64,000 bases of DNA from Apostichopus japonicus. Taxonomy: Eukaryota > Echinodermata > Holothuroidea > Aspidochirotida > Stichopodidae. How positions within the stretch are numbered: the first letter of the stretch is position 1; each line of letters begins with the position of its first letter. Where the stretch lies: assembly GCF_037975245.1 (NCBI RefSeq), contig NC_092565.1:15343499-15407498 (forward strand). Direction: 5' to 3'. This document shows positions 1 to 12,914 of this stretch, piece after piece. Under the pieces are notes generated by a model that did no database searches, was not told the DNA's origin, and saw only the letters and a list, made by a program, of their open reading frames with translations. The translations under genes and the position numbers were made by a program.

Positions 1-890
1 AATAGGAGTGTTATTTCTGAAAATATAAAAAAAAAAAAATGATTACTAGTTAGAGGATAGATTGAGGATTTTAAACTCTGAACAATTACCTGTTCATGAT
101 GTATCAGTCAAGGAAGTGAAGACTCCTAAAGAGCTGTCAGTCACAGTCACTCACTCACACCACACTCTTTGATGTGGCTGTGGTCTAGCACAGCCTCATG
201 CAAACAGTAGGAAAAATGTAGAATGAGTATAATAAGTATAACGTAAAAATAAGATAAGTCATAGAGTGATGAAATAGATGAAACAGGGAAGCAAATTGAC
301 TTACTGACACTGTATTGATTGTTTTTTACCCCTCTATCATAGCTTTAATGGCTAAAAAACAACCCATCTGTGTAATCATGAAAATTGTTCCAAAATTTGT
401 GAAAACAGTTGCAAAATCCCAAATTTACAACCTCAGCAGGTTGTAAGATAAACATATGGTACCAAATAAAGTACATGATTTCAAAGGAGGCAGGTTAGAT
501 AGCCCTGAGCAAAGTTCATCAAACATAGCCAATTGCAACTTTCATGTACATTCAGTATTTATGTATGTATGTAGGAAGTGAAATGAGTGCCACTCAGTAT
601 GCAAAATGAGGAAGCAACCTGCAGGCATTATATCCCATATATAATAAAGTAAACCCAGTATGTGTCGCAGAAAAAATACAAGAGGACTTGAGAAGGAGAA
701 GGAAATGACACACGAGGCAGTTGATAAAATGTCAGCTCAAAGTGTAAAGTTGAGGATTCAGAGCCCCTCTGCATCCATTGAAATGACTGAAAAAATCCAT
801 CCTGTCAGATTGTTGGAGCCAAAATCACAATTTGCAATGGTAATGAGACTGTTCCATCTTGTACTGTAGAGTAGCCTGCACAGATGTATA
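1..890. other. No gene recognised
   Basis: AT-rich unique-looking sequence. The open frame at 660-869 (+) is short, has no recognisable domain and no convincing splice context, so I do not call it. Confidence 0.5.
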
Positions 891-892
891 CA

Positions 893-1396
893 GTAGGAAC
901 ACCTACTGTAGACACCAGTGTACAGTATCTGTACCATACTGTATGTTGGTTATAAACACCTAGACCAGTGTGGATGCACCATGAACTATATATAGTAGGA
1001 ACACCAGTTTATCTACACCATACTGTATGTTAGTTATACTGTAAGCACCTGGCCCTGTGTGTCTGCACCATAAACTACAGTACGAACACCAAGACACCAG
1101 TTTATCTGTACTATACTGTATGTTGGTTATAAACACATAGACCAGTGTGGATGCACCATGAACTATATATAGTAGGGAACACCAGTTTATCTACACCATA
1201 CTTTATATTAGTTATACTGTAAGCACCTGGCCCTGTGTGTCTGCACCTTGAACTACAGTTGGAACACCTAGGAGACACCAGTTTATCTGCACCATAAGTA
1301 TGTTGGTTACAAGCACCTGACCCTGTGTGTCTGCACCATAAACTACAGTAGGAACACCAAGATACCAGTTTATCTGCACCATACTGTATACAGTAG
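893..1396. repeat. Degenerate minisatellite, ~90-bp unit
   Basis: Repeated blocks carry 'accagtttatct', 'caccatactgtatgtt' and 'ctgcaccataaactacag' in fixed order, about five to six times. Alternate units resemble each other more (cctggccctgtgtg versus tagaccagtgtgg), which suggests a two-unit higher-order period of about 180 bp. The small open frames here, including one on the minus strand at 1212-1448, are by-products of the repeat. Confidence 0.75.
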
Positions 1397-4300
1397 GATC
1401 ACTGATTACAATCACATGACCTTTAATCACAACATAGTGCATACCCATAGATGCATCCTGTCAATACAAGTTTCTTCCTTCATTATTGGCAGATCCTCTG
1501 ATCAAACAGCCTCCGCACTCTACTCTAGAGTTACATCAATTACATTTAAATGTATTTTTAAGGACTTTTCCTGGTCATCCTTTGGACCACCTGTACCTGA
1601 AATTAGGTTGTCCTAAGGTTACTCAGCACCCAGATATATTTGTATTCTGTGAATTGAAATTTGCATTGCGGCATCGTTCTTTGAACAGTCCGGTATTGTC
1701 TCTTGTTTCTATGCACACCCCTTTAGAGCTTTCATTTGACATTTATAAGATGAGTGTTTTAATGATCTCTTGACGTTACCCCTGTCAGTTGATTGTGACA
1801 CATATTATATAACTTCCTACACCTAACTTTTAATTATTGCTCTCATAGAAAATGAAAGCAAACTGAAAATTGACAAACATTATATATCATTTCCTACACT
1901 TAACTGTTTGTTATCGCTCTCATAGCATGAAAGCAAAATGAAAAGTCTGAAATATTACAGAACAGATGAACAACTATTTATTAATCTAACTATTATAACA
2001 ACTTGTAATAGCTTATCAATTTATTGGAATTAAGTCAATAAAAAAATATGAACCCAATAAACTAATATCTGTCCCTTTTTTTTCTTTCGTTCTTCACTCT
2101 TTGTACTCTTTTGTGTTCACTTCCTTCCCCATACAGTACAGTACAGTATTTATCAAATCAACAAATACCATGATCTTGTAGCCTCAAGCACTATACTGTA
2201 CATGTATCAGTAATGTAATATCACAGTAGTGATATCACTATCTGAAACTTGAAACAAGCTGTTGTGTGTCTGTGAATAGTGATTACCCGTCATGCACTAG
2301 TAGCAATGTTAGACAAAATTGTCACATTGAATTAAGGTCTGAAAAGACTTGACAAATTCAACTGAGGCGTAGCATGAACAATTTAACAGTGACTGCAGTA
2401 TTTGTATTCAATTGCAACCCAGTAACAGTATTACAGGGAGTTGTAAATATTACAAGAACTAACAGCAGCTTGAAGAGTATTACAGTATAAGCATTGCATT
2501 TTATCATTAATGAATAGCATACAGTAAGCAAGTAGCAGCATTAATAATGCTTTAATGCTATCAGTTTCATTAGAAATGGTAGTTACTGTTCAGTGTATCA
2601 TGATATCTAGCAGCAGCCGACAACATAACATTGACAACATACTGGTACAGGGATTCCTGCATTCCCTTACATATCTGGACTACTAAGTACAATCAATAGT
2701 AAAACATGGCTCTTTGATATGAAGTCCACCAATGGGACCTGTTTTTTTTTTCCAATTGGATTTTATAGTGTTAAGCAGAGCAATAGCTTTGATATAATCA
2801 CTTACCACTATGTGTCATCATTAAAAGTGCTTTTACCTACAGTATGTGGCAAATACGAAAGTTCTAATTTTTTAAAGCGTAATTTTGCGCCACTCTGTCT
2901 GGATATGTTTACTAAAAAAAAGCTGTTTCATGCCTTCTTCTGATAACTTCCTGGCTTTTTTGTAAATCACTGTATTTGTCCTATGCCCAGTAAAAACAAA
3001 ACATATTGCAATGATACCTAGGATCTGTGTATACTGTATTGATCCAATACTTGAGGAAGTAATTGTTCCATTGTTTGTAAATGAGCAAGCAAACTTACTT
3101 GGTAAGCCTGAGTTTGATGCAATAAGTCTGAAAGAAACCGTACCACTAAAGGTCACACAATTTTGACCATGCATGCATACTGTACATATTTAACTATGGA
3201 AAGCAATTTGCTATTTTTGTACACTCTTACTCTAGTTGTGCTGCATGAAGCAATAGGTACTTGATTCCAAAATTCCCAAACTTGCTGGTTTGGATATTGG
3301 TAAGCAAAAGATGTGTGGATCGCTTCATACGAAATACTTAACCAAACGACTGCAGGAAACATCCAGATTATCCATAAATTGTGTTGTTAATACTTTATAT
3401 AGTCAATACTCAGATTAGCCTGGTCTAGATATATAGGTATTTATGTAGCCAGAAAGGAACAGATAATTTTGCACAAAATGATTCAATGCGACAACAGCAC
3501 AATGATTCTGCAGTTTGGCATTTTGCAATTCCAAGTGTATAAAACACATGTGTACACTCTTCCTGCTATGTACATAATTTCTGTGAATTGAAATCAAGCA
3601 TTAACACCTCCAACAATAGCTGTTGAGTTTGGTCTGTATGCAGCTCTCTGCATGGTCAAGTTCACTTTGATTGAGTTGTCAGCATATAAGCCATGTACAG
3701 AGTGATACATCACACAATTTGTGCTGTTCAATAACAGTGCACTGATTTCCAGTTCATATCAACAGTGGGTAATGTGTGTTACCTGTAATGCATAGCCTAC
3801 AGTACAGGTTGCCATTACCATGAAGTACAGAATTTCCACATTCTTGATGTAATATTTGGAGAATTAACAGTGAGTTCACTCAGGGAAAGTTGGTTATTAC
3901 AGAAACCAAAGTAAGAAGCTCCAGCATACTGTACATAGAACAACAGATCCAACATACAAAACAGAGCTGTGTCAAAAACAAAAACAAAATTGATGAAAAA
4001 AAACTTCTAAGTCACCAAAACGAATATAAGATATGACAATTACGTGTAAATCACTGCAAAACTGAGACACCACTGTGGTGACGTTACAACATGTGCATGA
4101 ATGTTGTGTGTGATGTTTTCTTCATATTTGGAATGAATTATGCTTTTCAACTGACTATATCTCTCATTCTTTTGGGTTTGGTTTGGACCCTAATTGTTCC
4201 TTCACTTACCTTTGACTGTCAATTAACCAAGAACACTTGTGGGACGTTTTGTAATTTGCTGGAGACTCCAGGATGTGTCCTGATGTTTCCACCAGCCTGC

Positions 4301-4406
4301 AACAGGGAAGAGAGACAAGCATAAAATTAGAAAATGTAACTAAAGTAATACAAGATGCTTAAGGAATTAGCAACATGAAAGACTTTGGCCGAGACATAAA
4401 TTCTAA
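1397..4406. other. Mostly non-coding; one possible unidentified exon
   Basis: No recognised gene. Runs of 'acagtacagta' and AT-rich tracts are common. The only stretch that looks exon-like is on the minus strand at 3231-3349, listed separately. If the attractin gene extends leftwards from 10538, this region may lie in one of its introns. Confidence 0.4.
3231..3349 (-). CDS. Possible internal coding exon, unidentified
   Basis: On the minus strand a good acceptor (tttcctgcag) is followed by 119 bp open in one frame, encoding a Tyr/Trp-rich stretch that includes SISYEAIHTSFAYQYPNQQ, and then a strong donor (gtaagag). I do not recognise the protein. A second weaker exon-like piece starts after tttctttcag near 3130, but its phase does not join simply. 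It could be a chance open frame in an intron of the leftward attractin-family gene. Confidence 0.22.
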
Positions 4407-4791
4407 TCACAAAGCAGTGGCCGACTAGGGGTATTGGTCAGGGGGGGTCGAGAATGGTCTGTAGGGGCGCTTTCCACAATATCTAAGCGGAGCGCCAACA
4501 CAGGTTGGCGCGGAGCGTACAGAAATTTCTTGAGTAAAGATACTCCCTTGATCGCAGGAAATAACCCTTTCCAGGCCTCGCTAATATGCAGATATACGAA
4601 GAATAAATAGGTGTCAATGCCAACAAAACGTGACAAATGTCAATAGGTATATGAGAGCGCAATTAAAAAGTCAATAATCGCAAATAAGTTAAAAGCTAAA
4701 AAGGGCGCCAACAGTCCATTTGAGTCCGTCAGGGGGGCATTCGCGCCCCCCCCCTGACTGTATGGACGTTCCGCCAAGTGCTGTCACAATG
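4407..4791 (-). mobile_element. hAT-type MITE, family A, inverted copy
   Basis: The element body is 4415-4783, flanked by imperfect 8-bp duplications tcacaaag (4407-4414) and tcacaatg (4784-4791). Its ends are inverted: cagtggccga on the left, and a right end whose complement is close to cagtggcggaac. The body aligns along its whole length, reverse-complemented, with the copies at 14607-14990 and 54113-54496, including the GC-rich core gcgccaacacaggttggcgc. It has no transposase and is non-autonomous. Confidence 0.82.
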
Positions 4792-6954
4792 ATTTGTAAC
4801 ATATTGGATGAGCAAGTTATTAAGTACAGACCACCACACCAGCAGAAGGGCCAGTCCTGAATAATATTGAAAATATCTGTCTTATAGGTCACAACATCCT
4901 GAAGGTCTAACAGACCTTCTGCTTCCACAACATTGATTGATTGAACTCAACATGAGCAGCATTTTGTGGAATGCAATTACGAATTCGTGAATGTTCAATG
5001 TAAACACACTGCAGTATGTCCTGATACTTGCAATGGGGTTAAGTTAAAAAAAGCAAGCCCATGTACAGGCAGCCCCCATCCCATCTGCCCGTAGTCCTCC
5101 CTCCACCTCCCTCCCTCATTCCAAACATCATTGCTGATATTCCTTCGGTACTTCAGCAGTCATAGCTGCATGAAATCTCTATTTCTATGACACAAGAAGA
5201 CAAAGATGTGAAAGAGAGCAGCAAATGTCAGAAGACAGAAGTACTGTTTGTTTCTCAAAACTCACAAGCTGCAATTGTGACTTACAGGCAGGCAGACAGA
5301 CAGACAGACAAACATTAAATTTAATTTTAAACAAGTTACACTGGTCAGAGTAAAATCCTACCCATTGCTACATGCCACAGCAGGTATTTTAACTCCAAAC
5401 CTTTCTTCATACTTATATATAAGACTACCATATCTCTCTCTCTTGCAATGTTAACTAATATGACTATGTTCTCCTGACCACTGGGTTAATAAACAGGCTT
5501 GAACTTTATCCAACATTTGATTCCATTTCTATACTTGTTCGGATTTCCCACAGGACGAACTTTCAACCATTCCTCAGAAATTGTTGGCCTTACTTCCTAA
5601 TTACAGGTTAATTCTTGAATGACTAGCCCTTATAACTTCCTGGCTCTTAAATAATCACAAACACTAGCATTACATCAAGCTAACACAGCATTAAGCTTGA
5701 ACACAAGTTATTTTTACCAAACCTTGAGCACAGTATTGCAGATCATACAAATATACACTGTTTGGTATTTTGTACACAGCAACCACATATATTCCTAACA
5801 ATAAATTGAAGTGAGATTCTTACATTAATTATATGATCCACGATACAAAGCAGTAGACGTCACAAAGTCTTTAGAGAATTTCATAATATACCTTTTTTTG
5901 TTAAATTCTACTCCATTAAGATTGGCTTCTTCTAACAAAGTGAGTGCAGTACAGTAAGGTTTCATGATAAATCATTGTAAATACATTGCTAAAGTTAATT
6001 TCTAACATGCTTAATCCTCAAAACAAGTTAACTTAAATACACGAATACCAAATTTAATAATTACTTGATAACGATATTCAATACTGCGGGAACATAACCT
6101 GCACAAGGGAAATTACACAATAACAATTGAGTAACAGCACACACTTGCTACTAAATGCAAGGTAGCTGATCAAAAAGACACATCATAACAGGATGCAAGA
6201 CTTTCAAATCCCAAACTTTGCAAAGTCTTGAGAATTAAGAGTGGTTTTTAGTAATTTAAAGAAATTAATGACAAGATCAGCATTTATTTACACAATTTTG
6301 GTTTCCATGTTTATACTCACTGGACAAACCATGATGTCTGAGAAATAATTTAATTGCTTTCATATTAAAATTAAAATATCAACATAAGAGCTAACAATCT
6401 GTTGTTTTCTACTGGTAGAACTTAATTGATGTATATCATGAGCTTTTAATCTCAATATTTGCCAAACCAGTCTAAATGATATCACAATATTTGAACTCAC
6501 AACTTGAATACAAAGCAAGAGATTTACAATTAATAAAGTCAAAGTAATATTGTATAATGAATCATGTCAGATTTTGGTGGGAACAAAATGAAACTTAGTA
6601 ATTTTATTTTACCACATTAGCAAGATGACATAATAACTTCATTTGAACTGATTGTGAAGCTTTCTAACTGAAGTGTTAATTGCTTTTAGATTTCACTTCT
6701 TATTATACATTGGTTGAATCATGGATTGTCAAAAGTAAGATGTCTGTCTCTTCTCAACACTGATGTTTTGACCTAAGCTGAAAGCATATATATACACACA
6801 TCACCATTCCATAGACTTCTTTACATTACTGAACTTTGACACAAATCATGTTTGTTTTCTTCAACCTCAGACATGTACAATAATGACAGGGTTATAGTGA
6901 TAGTTAGAACCTTTCTTATAGCACAGAAAGCTACTACCATTATACATGTCATGA
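4792..6954. other. No gene recognised
   Basis: AT-rich sequence without an exon I can support. It contains a short (CAGA)n/(GGCA)n microsatellite at 5286-5312. The open frame at 4689-4928 (-) overlaps the MITE end and is not credible as a gene. Confidence 0.5.
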
Positions 6955-7255
6955 ACCAGTATGTCTGTGAGGAGTTGGAACTTCATATTAAGTTAGCTGT
7001 ACTTAACACAGAATGACTACCAAAACAGGTCGCATTTAACAAAAGAATGTCTGAGAGAAGTTTCTACATTTGTGATAAGATGTACTTAACCCAGAAAATC
7101 AAACAAAACCGGGTCCCATTTAATCAAGAAATTTTTGAGTTGAATTTCCACATACTAAGTTAGATGTACTTAACGCAGAATGACGCCCAAACCGGGTTAC
7201 AATTAAGCCAAATAGTTTCTTCGTGGTGTTCCTACACACTAAGTGAGATATTACT
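6955..7255. repeat. Degenerate tandem repeat, ~85-bp unit
   Basis: Three to four diverged units share 'aagttagatgtacttaac(c/g)cagaa', '(c/g)aaaccgggt' and '(t)cc(a/t)acacactaag'. The units are old and no longer uniform. Confidence 0.55.
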
Positions 7256-10033
7256 GTATAATATATAATTCTCTTTCTGTAATATAATCCAGACTAGCTT
7301 GAAAGCAGAATGTACCCATGTAAGAATCATGAAAGAATTCAGAGACCATTAATTGCAATTTAGTAAAGATCAGAGTATATATTAAGAGTGTCATCAGCTA
7401 GCCAATCATTTGTCCTTGGTAACATTTTAATATATTAGATTTAGTAAAGTGATCATTTTATGTTAGGATAGCAGTATCATTTGAAGAATTCTTTCTGTGT
7501 TAATACTAGAAGTGCACCATGTTGTATAGTGAAACTGCTAACATGTGTCAGTCTTGAGGGTGCGCCTTCTAAGTAAAGGGCAATCTATTCTTCCTGTTGG
7601 TTGTTAATTATTACATATACAACAGTACAGTACTGTGCATACAGCAGTCTCTAGCCATACATAACACACTGCATCATCCTATTTATATAAACACACATGA
7701 CTTCAAGATAGATATCTTCTTTCCTCCTGTACACAACTGTACTGTACACAGTCCAAAGTTCTCTTTGCACCAGAGTGCTAGGCTAAGCCTGGTACTATCA
7801 ATGTTGGCTGTCAACAAAGAATAGAGGTGGTGACTCGCTATGTTTTGCCAGCAAGAGCAGAGTTTTGTGCTCAAAGTAGCACAGCACAGACCTTGGATCA
7901 CTTTGATGACAAACCTTTACAGAAGTTGTACACGAGTTACACTGAGAAAGGATTAATATATTTAGAACATATATTAGAACTTTTTACTTTGATGGAAATA
8001 CTGTATTAGCATACCTGTACGCACATGCTACAATGTCATTTCTCCTGACAGAGAATTTAAAAACTTGACATACTTTTACAATAACATACTGCACAATACA
8101 ATACATAAGTTACAGTTTCGTTTTTCTATTTGGGAATTTCCTCATGGAAGTTCCTCATATCCCATCTACAAGATGACTTCAGCCCAATTGATCTGGCTAA
8201 AACAGCTGCATGTTGGATACAATCTTTGTACTGTACAATACTGTACCATTAGATACCAACAGACATGGCTGTGAAATTTCCCAATTTACAGGGATCAAAC
8301 CAATCCCTGAAAATGTTGAATCTTGAACATCACAGAAAAGAGAATTAAGGCAACCAGTATCTCTTAATTAAACCAAGTGCTACAAAGACTGCAATATAAG
8401 TTAAATCTACAATGCTCTTCCTTAAAAATGCCTTTATTGTGCTTAAGTCTTGTTCCAGGTCTTGATGTATACCAACATGAAAATTAAGAATCTTACAATT
8501 TCTTCTGTCAAAGTGCCATTTTGAATAAATGAGCGTAATTTATCAATTCAAATATATGCATTAGTCACAAAATAAACTGGATTCAGATATTTTATCACAG
8601 ACAGTCAGTTTTGCTGGGCAATTTTGCTGGTTTAGGATACTAACTTTGTGCAAGTATGTACTACTGCAGTTTGTGTAAGATGTGGTTCATGTCTGTAACT
8701 GTCTACATAAATTTCTGTTCAAGTTTAAAATGACAGAGCAGACTATTTACATAAAATGATCCTCACATATTCCATTCTAAATTTATGTTTATTTTCAATC
8801 CTATTTTAGCAGATTTATTGCACTGTTCTCAGATAAATGTCAACAGAATATCCTGCGTTAAATTCAAGCAATTGAACACTGTTGATGCATAAACGCACTG
8901 TCTACTGTACACCATTTACACAAAACTGGAGGGGGAAAAATGGTCATTTCCAAAGTCTAAGAACTGTGTGACTGCGACAAATTGCAGGTTTCCAAGCTTA
9001 CTCAAATTCCTGTCCAGTCTCTACATGATTACAGGCACAGACATACACTATGAGCACCAAACTATGTAGTTTTAAACATGTAATGATCCACTTCACAACT
9101 TATTATTAAAACAAAGTCACAAGGTGTATATATGTAGCACCTGTTGATTGGAAGAGTGCTCAGTAGCCACTTGCATTCATATGCCTGGTAGACCAATTAC
9201 TGAAAAATGGCTTGCTCTGCTACAAAAACATTAAATTTAATAGAGGTACTTAAAGAGGTTAAATCTGTGATAGTCATTACTCTAGTGAACTTAATGCTGC
9301 TAGTCATAGTGGTTGCGTAAAGCACCTAGACCAACATATGGTTTAATGTACAGTTATGAAAAGGAAATGTCCAGCCGCCTGCTCGCAAATGCATTTCGGA
9401 TACACTTTGAACGTGAACCATTAGTCAACAGAGGAAGGACACTGTCTTGATCTCCTTGGCAATTAGATTTTCCATTTTTTGTCTTTGTGGATGGGTTTAA
9501 ACATGGGGAAAAGAACCATGTCATAATTCTGTGCCTTATTATTAAACATTAGGTTACTCATTAGTGTGGGGGAATTGATTCACACCATTGAGATTGCTAT
9601 CGTTTTTCTCATGTTTCAAGAATGCATAATGCGATCATATTTATTCTAGGATTCTCGCAAGGAAGTTGCATATCATATTTTTGCGAAGGCTTAGCCTACA
9701 TCATGTATTCATTCTGATATTAGTTGAATTGCTTCTTTCTTCAACATGTTCAAAGATTGATCTGTGCTAAATAATATGCTTAAGAGTACTGATACTAAAT
9801 ATCATCTTCAAATTTCTTTGATGGGCTTGATATTTCCCTTGAATCTTATATTACACAATTAGCCTAGACATTGCCACCAAGCCTCATTCAGTCATTAGCC
9901 TATTTGCAATGCCTTAGTGCTTGGTACAAACATGTTATCTTCATCATTCAAGCCACTGATTTCCAATAATTAAGTTAGCCCTAACTTAAGAAAAGGTACG
10001 TCTACTAAACCCATGATTGATCACCTTATAACA
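7256..10033. other. No gene recognised
   Basis: Long AT-rich stretch, with no exon having both splice signals and a recognisable protein. The small open frames at 7597-8274 lack codon or domain support. It probably lies in the first intron of the attractin-family gene, since no further exon is found between 10538 and the left edge. Confidence 0.4.
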
Positions 10034-10363
10034 CAGGGATTCCCTAACTGGGGTGTGTGAACCCCCAGGGGGTGTTTGAGTCTATCCCAGGGGGTTTGTG
10101 AGACATTTCTGAAGTTCAAAACTACAGTACTTTTCATTGAATGTACAAAAGTTGTACTTATCGAAAAACTCTTTTTGCGTTCCATACAATATGTTGCCAT
10201 AGTAGTACCTTACCATGCATGTGATACTTGAGTTTTTACAAAGAACTGTTATGCGTATTATGATAAAATAATGACTCAGAATGTGTCTCAAAAAGTTGGG
10301 GGTTCATGGACAACTATGACATCCACAGGGGGTTCATGGGGGGATAAAGTGAGGGAAACCCTG
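10034..10363. mobile_element. hAT-type MITE, 'cagggattccc' family
   Basis: The inverted ends are cagggattccc on the left and gggaaaccctg on the right, each followed inward by G-rich blocks (ccccagggggt and agggggttcatgggg). The flanks ttataaca and acctaaca agree at only five of eight positions, so any target duplication is decayed. The size of about 330 bp and the CAGGG ends fit a non-autonomous hAT element. Confidence 0.6.
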
Positions 10364-10537
10364 ACCTAACAGTAACAGATCTTTAAGTTAGTATCTGTAT
10401 GTTACTGTGCTACTTACTAGAATATAGGAACTTATAGTACCTTGTTTGCATGGTTAGCATATTAGGTTTAGGCCTAGCATTGCCTAGGGAGCTTCAACTA
10501 AGTGACAGTTAGCCCTCATCCCAAGTGGTGGTCTTAC

Positions 10538-10734
10538 CTAGCCCTTCCCCCACAATGGTCACAATTTTCGCCTTGCCAACCATCGTAACACACACACTCT
10601 TCTGTGAGAGAGTCACAGTATCCATTCACACAGTTGAGTTCCCTACTGCAAGCAGCACAGCTCAAATCAGGTTGAAAGACTGTTAGTGTTAATATATAAA
10701 TGAAAACACAGAGGTAGGTTCGTGATGCGTTCAT
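10538..10734 (-). CDS. ATRN: Attractin-family protein, first coding exon
   Basis: The exon encodes a hydrophobic signal peptide (start chosen at MNASRTYLCVFIYILTLTVF, 10734) and then a compact EGF-like module. Its six cysteines end in CVCYDGWQGENCDHCGGRA, just before a strong donor (gtaagac) in phase 2. Attractin and attractin-like-1 open the same way: signal peptide, one EGF, then a C-x-HCGGR-type linker leading to a CUB domain. Attractins are large type I membrane or secreted proteins (CUB, kelch, C-type lectin and PSI/EGF modules) tied to melanocortin signalling and myelination in mammals. The CUB exon and all later exons were not found downstream on this strand, so the gene is partial. 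An in-frame ATG 54 bp upstream (10788) is possible but would put a non-signal stretch first. Another EGF-domain secreted protein cannot be excluded. Confidence 0.6.
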
Positions 10735-11693
10735 CCTAAATTTCGATTTAGCTGACAAAAAAAGCAAGTTAAAGATATTCCAAAACATATTCAGTCTTTC
10801 GCTATTGTCAAATTTTTATAGACTGACTGATCCGTGATTGAAAATGAGGTTAATCCTATGTTTTGCCGTTCTTGACAACGTTACACTCTCGATACAGCTG
10901 CTCGACGTAGTTCCGACCTAGGCCTACCGATTCAATATGTACCGTACCGCTTCTAATTTGTGTATAACAGCCCCAATATACATGAGGTACGGAACAACAG
11001 AGAAATACGCAATTAATAGTACTATAGTCATCATGGCAGGTTGCTGTGATATAAGGTATGCAAATATATCGATATGCTGATGACGTCACCATAATAAGGT
11101 TACTTGCTGCATCATTTAGGTGGTTTCGCAAACACCTAAGTTAGGTACGTGTGAAACCACCAAAATGATGCTGCAAATTAGGCAATTAACCTAACTTTCT
11201 GGCCTCAGCAAGGCTGAGACAAACTGGGGGAAACCGAAAGTGTTAGAAATCCTTGGTCCGAGTGCTCTATTCTTTGGCAGGAGGTTATAATGTTTTTCGT
11301 TTTTTAATGGTTTTACGTTGAATATTTGGAATTTTATGGCTAAAACTTTGATTTCCCCTCGGATGCCAGATGAGAAGGAAAGGGGGAAGTGGATGCCACT
11401 GCTCAATTGGGGATCGTTGGAGGATCCTACCTCCGTCTTCTTTTGGAATATTGTATTTTAAAGACTATTTTCCCAAATATGCCGCATTGAAGTATATAGA
11501 GAGGTCACTATGCTCAAACCGCTGAGAGAACATTTGCATTCTTTCTCTTTGTAACATTATCCTAATTTTCTGATATCAATTCGTAAGGTTCGGAACTCCG
11601 GGAACGTACGTGAGTGCAAAATGTCGGCATTTTCAGCTTGCAAAAGTTTGAGGACAATAGTATATATGACCTCAACTAAAAGTTGTTTGTATT
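10735..11693. other. Upstream region of the attractin-family gene
   Basis: No coding sequence recognised. It should contain the minus-strand promoter and 5' UTR, but I see no diagnostic promoter element. An inverted pair, 'gtggtttcgc' near 11121 and 'gtgtgaaaccac' near 11148, could form a hairpin. Confidence 0.35.
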
Positions 11694-11850
11694 CAGTGGC
11701 GTATCCAGGATTTTCTAACCCGGGGGGCGCGAATTACTACCTAAGCGGAGCGCCACCATCGGTTGGCGCGCAGCGTACAAGAAAATTTCTGGTTTTGATA
11801 CCCCCCAGATCACCGGAAATGACACTTCTCGGGCTTGAAAATGACCAACC
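11694..11850 (+). mobile_element. MITE fragment, 'cagtggcgtatccagg' end with shared core
   Basis: It begins cagtggcgtatccaggattt, a typical hAT-like terminus, and runs into the core ctaagcggagcgccaccat that occurs in the other MITEs of this window. I could not find a matching right terminus or target duplication, so the right border is approximate. Confidence 0.55.
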
Positions 11851-12346
11851 AGATGTACACTTTTGCCTGAGAACCAAGTATTTCCCAATAGTTTATTTCC
11901 CCATCCATAACCTTTTTGAAGATTGTCACCAGTCACACATCATGTTCGACCTCATCGCATCTCCTGTGGGTCATTGCTTTTTGTAGGTGATTCTACGTCG
12001 CGGCCCACAGTACCCGACAGCCCCACTTTTGAAGGTGTTAGGCCCATTTTTTTTTCAGAATTTCAAAATTCACATTTCTTGTGATTTAACTCGCTTCAAA
12101 ACATACCCATAATGTTGCAAAAAATTCATCTATGGACAGCCAATACAGAAAAACCTCTTTGAACCCCTAACAGACTAGTCAAAATTGCACGAGTACAGGG
12201 AAGTATGATGAAGAATGTTGGTCAGGAAATTTTCGAAAATTCAGACACAGTTAATTTATTGGTGTACAAATATTGAAACCTCCTATAACGGCTATTATAA
12301 AACTTCGTTGAAGGAAATGAAATACCAGATATTTCCGAAACCGAAC

Positions 12347-12823
12347 ACTACGCACATAGGTCAAGGAGGCGGGGGGGGGGGGGCTTACGAAATATTTCTT
12401 TCTGAAAATTCGGGCAATATGCTGAGAATTTTTCGGCACCTATACTGAAAGAAAAATACATTGCAATGATGTAGCTAAAGGAAATGAATAGTTTAAAAAT
12501 TATCTCCTTGGTATAATTAAAATAAAAATCTAAGCTTGGCCGACTAATTCGCCATTACTAATGTAAAAGAGAGTTTTGACATAATTGGACCTCCATGTTT
12601 TTTCTCCATCTACATACTTAGGACAATTCGTTGTTTATGAGCATCCCGCGGTATACTGCGCAACTTTCAGTGACCGTACGGTACATGATGGCATGCGATG
12701 TAATAACCGACGGTTGCTTATATGTTGATCTCGCGCGGAGCGCGCAAAAATGTTGGTTATATTTTCAGGCAAGTCGTTACAGCTCCCCATATCAAATTGG
12801 GCTCCTTCGCCTTTGACTACACA
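12347..12823. mobile_element. hAT-type MITE, family B ('cataggc' ends)
   Basis: The body is 12355-12815, with ends cataggtcaaggag and, reverse-complemented, caaaggcgaaggagccc. The flanks are actacgca and actacaca (7 of 8 identical). It matches the element at 46589-46979 in several blocks: 'gaaaattcgggcaatatg', 'gcatgcgatgtaataacc', 'gcaagtcgttac' and 'aaattgggctcct'. No open frame of transposase size. Confidence 0.78.
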
Positions 12824-12914
12824 CATAGACAGTTTTGAGGCTGTTCATCCTGGAACGCCATTTTAATGCTCACTGATATGATGTGATATCTGCTGTTTGC
12901 TTTACAAATTCGAA

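Noticed and set aside
1438-1773. Coding exon after the acceptor-like tttcttccttcattattggcag
   Set aside because: The frame is open and the acceptor looks good, but the peptide resembles nothing I know, no partner exon is visible, and composition is not distinctive.
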